From assembly GCA_030636545.1 (NCBI GenBank), contig DAOVWR010000006.1, positions 1 to 25,048 on the forward strand: 25,048 nt of DNA. The letters run 5' to 3'. The notes under the pieces are model-generated. The model was given only the letters and a program-made list of their open reading frames with translations. It had not been told where the DNA came from and searched no databases. The position numbers and the translations under genes were made by a program. Shown here one piece after another: positions 21,651 through 25,048 of the stretch. Each line of letters starts with the position of its first letter. The stretch's first letter is position 1. The stretch is from Mycoplasmatota bacterium. Its GTDB lineage: Bacteria; Bacillota_I; Bacilli_A; Izemoplasmatales; Izemoplasmataceae.

Positions 21651-22001
21651 TTATATTTTTGCAGCAATTACAGACATCTCAACTAATATTTCTTTTCTTG
21701 CCATTGATGCTTCTACTGTAGCTCTGGCAGGTTCAAATCCATCAATTACCCAACTATCCCATACTTCGTTCATTTCTTGGAACATAGACATATCTTTAAG
21801 ATAGATTGTAACTGATAAAATATGTTCTCTTGATGATCCATATTTTTCTAATAAATCATCAATCTTTTTTAAGACACCCAATGTTTGTAGCTTCATTGTA
21901 TCTCCATCTAACTTAGCAGTTTGTCCACATAAATATATTGTATTATTATGTTCAACTACACGGCTCATTCTCCCTGTTCCTTCAAATCTTTTAATTTCCA
22001 T
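21651..22001 (-). CDS. RidA family (YjgF/YER057c/UK114) protein
   Basis: 116 residues, a typical RidA trimer subunit. RidA proteins hydrolyse reactive enamine/imine intermediates from PLP enzymes. R93 in FEPARATVEA corresponds to the conserved active-site arginine. The N-terminal part (HNNTIYLCGQTA, then TLGVLKKIDDLLEKYGSS) is closer to the YoaB/RidA-like subgroups than to canonical RidA, so deaminase activity is not assured. AGAGGAGG adjoins the TAG stop of the upstream gene. Confidence 0.88.
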   Translation of the reverse strand: MEIKRFEGTGRMSRVVEHNNTIYLCGQTAKLDGDTMKLQTLGVLKKIDDLLEKYGSSREHILSVTIYLKDMSMFQEMNEVWDSWVIDGFEPARATVEASMARKEILVEMSVIAAKI

Positions 22002-22017
22002 AAGTATTCATCCTCCT

Positions 22018-22893
22018 CTAAAATTCACTTGTTTCTAAAAGTTCATCAACCACTCTTAATTCTTCTAGAAACTGTGTATATATCTGATTTAATTTATTAA
22101 TATTTAACTCATATTGTTTTCGAATGTGAACTTTAGGAATATATGCAAAATGTAGTTCATCATTTGTAATACTTAAATAGATTTTTTTTGCTTCTAAGTT
22201 TCGTTTTAATCTTTCTATCGTCTCAATATATTTGTATTGTATATTCGAAACATTTTGACCTTCTTCAAGAAAAACTTTGAATTCTTGAATATCATTATTT
22301 TTGACATATTTCACTCCTTTTAGATGTGGTCTAGAGTGAGATCTAATTTGAAATATGCTTGAACTGCTATGCTTAACAACATAATATATTCCAGTGAAAT
22401 GAACGTGTCTATTTTTGCCACTTCCAGTTACCAAAGTTACATCGAATATGTCAAAACCATTTCCGTTTGGTGATGTCCCTAAAACATGTTTTTTTACTTC
22501 ACAGCGACAATATCTCGTAAATATTCCACCTCTAGTATTAAATTCAAACTTCTCTTTTTCATAGGGAACATATTTATAAAACGTTCCTCTTTCTTGATTA
22601 AGTTTATGATAGACTTCCATATAGAGATAGTTAAAGGCAGGTTTATCACTAATTGAGAATGTGCTAACTAATATACCAATGATTAATCCCATAAGAATTA
22701 AACTTCCATAAATAATGTATACTATTCTAATAGTTTCATTATCCAAAAAGTTTGGAATTATTGGTAAGATAATCAAAATAACAATAAATCCAAGCAAAAA
22801 ATAGATCCATTTTTTTACTAATTTATTACTTCTGTTTTTCACCATTTTACTGTATTCTTTACAAACAGCATCACTTTCAGAAATCATATACAT
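22018..22893 (-). CDS. Two-TM membrane protein, possibly DUF3137
   Basis: 291 residues. A short cytoplasmic N-terminus, two adjacent helices (about 30-50 and 57-78), then a soluble domain of about 210 residues. The segment FDIFDVTLVTGSGKNRHVHF and HFTGIYYVVKH look like the DUF3137 core, but this rests on overall pattern and is uncertain. The C-terminus has a helical tail. AAGGAAGTGG precedes the start; an out-of-frame ATG lies just upstream. Sits between YpsC and RidA genes in the same direction. Confidence 0.65.
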   Translation of the reverse strand: MYMISESDAVCKEYSKMVKNRSNKLVKKWIYFLLGFIVILIILPIIPNFLDNETIRIVYIIYGSLILMGLIIGILVSTFSISDKPAFNYLYMEVYHKLNQERGTFYKYVPYEKEKFEFNTRGGIFTRYCRCEVKKHVLGTSPNGNGFDIFDVTLVTGSGKNRHVHFTGIYYVVKHSSSSIFQIRSHSRPHLKGVKYVKNNDIQEFKVFLEEGQNVSNIQYKYIETIERLKRNLEAKKIYLSITNDELHFAYIPKVHIRKQYELNINKLNQIYTQFLEELRVVDELLETSEF

Positions 22894-22922
22894 AACATTC
22901 CACTTCCTTTTACTAATTTCTA

Positions 22923-24059
22923 CTATTTTAGTGGTGGTCTAGGTCCATAATACTGAAAATATCTTGTCTCAATTCGGCCATTATATAGTTTTCTTTGTCT
23001 ATCAGCTTTTTTCTTATAAACATCTTCAAATCCTTCGAATGCTGTCAGAATATATTTAGACCAGGTATCTAACTTGTTAAATATAATTCCCATATCTTTG
23101 TAGAGTTTTCCAATGTTATTGCCTTTAGATAGTCTCTCACCATATGGTGGATTAGAAATAATTACAGAATAATCATCCTTGTAGTCAACATCTCTAAAAT
23201 CTTTTTTAGTGAATATTATACAATCATCTACTCCTGCTTCTTCAGCATTTTCAATAGCACCGAGAATATTAAATTCATCAATATCAGATGCATAAATATT
23301 TAGTTCGATATCATGATCAATTGCGAGATATGCTTTTTTTGTCTCTTCTTTCCAAATTGATTCCTTTATTAATGGCCAATGTTTTGATGCAAAATCTCGA
23401 TTCAATCCAGGAGCGATATTTCGTCCAATCATTGCAGCTTCAATCGCTATCGTTCCGGAACCACAAAAGACATCATATAGAACTCTCTCTTTATTCCAGT
23501 AACTAAGTAAAACTAATGTTGCTCCTAAAGTCTCTTTTAGTGGAGCAGCGACTCCTTTTACACGGTATCCTCTTTTATGTAGTCCAATACCAGAGGTATC
23601 AATTGTCAATGTTACAGTATCTTTTAATATAGATACTAGCACATTATAATCTGCACCTGTCTCTTCTAGCCAAGATACTTTATATTTCTTTTTGAGATTT
23701 TCAGCGATCGATTTTTTAACAATAGCTTGGCAATCTGAAATACTATAAAGTTTTGATTTAACACTCTTCCCATTAACAACAAATTTACCATCTTTTGGAA
23801 TAAATGCAGACCAATCAAGCTGATTAGTTTTATCAAATAATTCATCAAAAGTATAAGCTTTAAACTCGCCAATTTTCAACAAAACCCTGTCAGCAGTTCT
23901 AAGCCAAAGATTGGCTTTTGCGATACCTGAGGCATCACTTGAAAAAGTGACTTTTCCGTTCTCTGTCTTGATAATCTTAAATCCTAAATTTACTAATTCT
24001 CTTTTAACAACACCTTCGATTCCGAAGGTTGTAGTTGCAATTAATTCATATTGTTCCAT
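22923..24059 (-). CDS. ypsC: THUMP-domain 23S rRNA methyltransferase (YpsC/RlmL N-terminal type)
   Basis: 378 residues. An N-terminal ferredoxin-like plus THUMP RNA-binding region (about 1-160, ending DTSGIGLHKRGYR) is followed by the UPF0020 methyltransferase domain. SAM-binding motif I is YDVFCGSGTIAIEA (about 195-208) and the catalytic N-x-x-Y motif is NPPYGERL (303-310), typical of N2-guanine methylation. E. coli RlmL modifies G2445 of 23S rRNA with its homologous half. The length matches stand-alone YpsC proteins. AAGGAG lies before the ATG. Confidence 0.93.
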   Translation of the reverse strand: MEQYELIATTTFGIEGVVKRELVNLGFKIIKTENGKVTFSSDASGIAKANLWLRTADRVLLKIGEFKAYTFDELFDKTNQLDWSAFIPKDGKFVVNGKSVKSKLYSISDCQAIVKKSIAENLKKKYKVSWLEETGADYNVLVSILKDTVTLTIDTSGIGLHKRGYRVKGVAAPLKETLGATLVLLSYWNKERVLYDVFCGSGTIAIEAAMIGRNIAPGLNRDFASKHWPLIKESIWKEETKKAYLAIDHDIELNIYASDIDEFNILGAIENAEEAGVDDCIIFTKKDFRDVDYKDDYSVIISNPPYGERLSKGNNIGKLYKDMGIIFNKLDTWSKYILTAFEGFEDVYKKKADRQRKLYNGRIETRYFQYYGPRPPLK

Positions 24060-24085
24060 AGTAACTCCTTACTAAAATAGAAAAT

Positions 24086-25048
24086 CTATTCTTTATGTTC
24101 TAACTTCTTTTTCTCTATATTTCTTTCAATCAATCTTGTTAAATATTTTGATTTTACTTGTTCGCTTGCCATGACTTGTTTAATAACTGGTAACTTTAAT
24201 ATTACACCTAATATAGAAGCAAGAACACGATGATTAAAGTGTGCTTGATTATCAAAAATAAGATGTTGTAATTTACCTCTTTCAATTGCTTCTAATACTA
24301 CTCTGTGTGTTAAATCTACAGGAGTAAATACTTTTACTTCTCTTTCATTCATTTCAATAGCATCAGGTTTACATACTCTTACGCAGACACCACAACCAAT
24401 ACAGTTTTCTTCTAATAGTTTAGCAATTCTTTTATTCTTGTTTGTGCTATGGCTAGATACTAAAGATAGTGCTTCTACCGGACATACATTAACACATTTT
24501 CCGCAACCTGTACATAGTTCATCAATTATATGGGCAATATAATTTGATGAATTTATTGCTTGGGACACTCCAACTTTTCTTGCCCCAATTAAAGCTTCGC
24601 AACAACAACTACAACAGTTGCAAATAAACGCTACTTGATTTTGAACATTCTCACCAAACTGAACTAAATTATGTTCTTTAGCTAAATCTAATAAATCAAG
24701 ACACTCATCTTCTGTAATTTTTTTAGCATATCCATATTTAATTAAGGAAGCAGCTGTATTATTAAAAGTCATACAAATTTCCATAGGAGCATCGCATGCC
24801 TCACCAATATGTTCTTTTTTATGTCGGCAATAACAAGTTCCTACACCAATATGACTCGCTGTTTTAATTACGTTTGTTGCGCGTTCATAATCTAAAACAT
24901 AAAGGCTTTTGTCTTCAATTGTTTCTTCTTGAACAAATGTTCTTCCAAGCGGAGTTGGAAGAGTAAATAAATCAGTTACAAAATCATCTTCAATATTTAT
25001 ATATTGATGAAATAATTCACTAGGTACTTTTTGATCTACCTTCCCACC
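24086..25048 (-). CDS. 4Fe-4S cluster protein with Cys-rich N-terminal modules, partial (start off window)
   Basis: The frame is open from the window edge at 25048 to the stop at 24086: 320 residues are visible and the start is outside. The ATG at 24784 is internal. Counting from the edge: C72-x-C74-RHKKEHIG-x-x-C85-DAP, then C92; a cluster CNCCSCCC (six cysteines, 143-150) followed by EAL; two ferredoxin motifs at C179, C182, C185, C189 and C216, C219, C222, C226; and a helical basic tail. The family (CYCRH-x-x-x-HLG-x-ACDAP and CNCC-x-CC) occurs widely in anaerobes as 4Fe-4S proteins without known function. It precedes the ypsC gene by 26 bases. Confidence 0.88.
   Translation of the reverse strand, partial: GGKVDQKVPSELFHQYINIEDDFVTDLFTLPTPLGRTFVQEETIEDKSLYVLDYERATNVIKTASHIGVGTCYCRHKKEHIGEACDAPMEICMTFNNTAASLIKYGYAKKITEDECLDLLDLAKEHNLVQFGENVQNQVAFICNCCSCCCEALIGARKVGVSQAINSSNYIAHIIDELCTGCGKCVNVCPVEALSLVSSHSTNKNKRIAKLLEENCIGCGVCVRVCKPDAIEMNEREVKVFTPVDLTHRVVLEAIERGKLQHLIFDNQAHFNHRVLASILGVILKLPVIKQVMASEQVKSKYLTRLIERNIEKKKLEHKE

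Noticed and set aside
23666..23872. Minus-strand alternative frame, and a plus-strand frame at 23288-23506, inside the methyltransferase gene
   Set aside because: Both overlap a fully supported THUMP methyltransferase in another frame and have no ribosome site.
1..25048. CRISPR array, tRNA or rRNA genes, insertion sequence, prophage, toxin-antitoxin or restriction system, riboswitch
   Set aside because: Looked for on both strands; intergenic gaps are at most about 165 bases and are filled by the promoters and terminators listed. No transposase, integrase, repeat-spacer pattern or tRNA-like fold was seen.

Overview
The window is a compact, very AT-rich bacterial chromosome segment (roughly 30% GC by eye). 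It is almost fully coding, and all genes but one are on the minus strand. Strong AGGAGG-type ribosome binding sites, sigma-A-like TATAAT promoters and Rho-independent terminators point to a low-GC Gram-positive lineage. Gene content (pyrophosphate-type phosphofructokinase, EFR1-type ferredoxin, DUF4349, DUF445, DUF1361, DUF2785 and DUF3795 proteins) fits an anaerobic Firmicute or a wall-less relative of the Acholeplasma/Izemoplasma/Haloplasma kind. TGA is a stop here (e.g. at 2518-2520 and 10643-10645) and tryptophan is TGG, so this is not a code-4 mycoplasma. The exact taxon is an inference.

Layout, read in the direction of transcription (high to low coordinates). 25048-20928: a 4Fe-4S cluster protein whose start lies outside the window, a YpsC/RlmL-like rRNA methyltransferase, a DUF3137-like membrane protein, a RidA-family protein and a DUF1361 membrane protein, ending at a terminator. 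20762-18268: an ABC exporter (ATPase plus two permeases) with its own promoter and terminator. 18206-16659: a DUF4349 lipoprotein and a DUF3795 Cys-rich protein behind a promoter carrying four TGTCA repeats exactly 11 bp apart. 16510-15269: PPi-dependent phosphofructokinase. 15170-13009: EFR1 flavodoxin-ferredoxin, an alpha/beta hydrolase and an HD hydrolase. 12948-12313: an exported acidic protein. 11914-12198: the only plus-strand gene, a small YidJ-type acetyltransferase, divergent from a LysE exporter plus NUDIX hydrolase pair (11777-10643). 10573-8770: a PlsC acyltransferase with a zinc ribbon, and a GNAT acetyltransferase. 8703-6552: an unknown membrane protein, a PQ-loop/SemiSWEET-like protein and a 7-TM GGDEF protein. 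6459-5013: DUF445 and DUF2785 proteins. 4910-3006: a PHP phosphoesterase, an unknown protein and a Mpv17-like membrane protein. 2916-2518: an unknown protein. 2367-1: oppB and oppC of an oligopeptide ABC importer; oppC runs off the left edge and has a large extracytoplasmic insertion.

No rRNA, tRNA, CRISPR array, IS element, phage or defence island is visible, and no gene-free stretch exceeds about 165 bases. The most notable signals are regulatory. The 18169-18206 direct-repeat array has the geometry of an OmpR/PhoB-family activated promoter. Two terminators contain the stop codon of the gene they follow. A 15-bp palindrome lies between the -35 and -10 of the GGDEF operon. Several ribosome binding sites contain the previous gene's stop codon. 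Five genes have a misleading in-frame start just upstream of the real one, four of them overlapping the Shine-Dalgarno itself; the starts given here are corrected.
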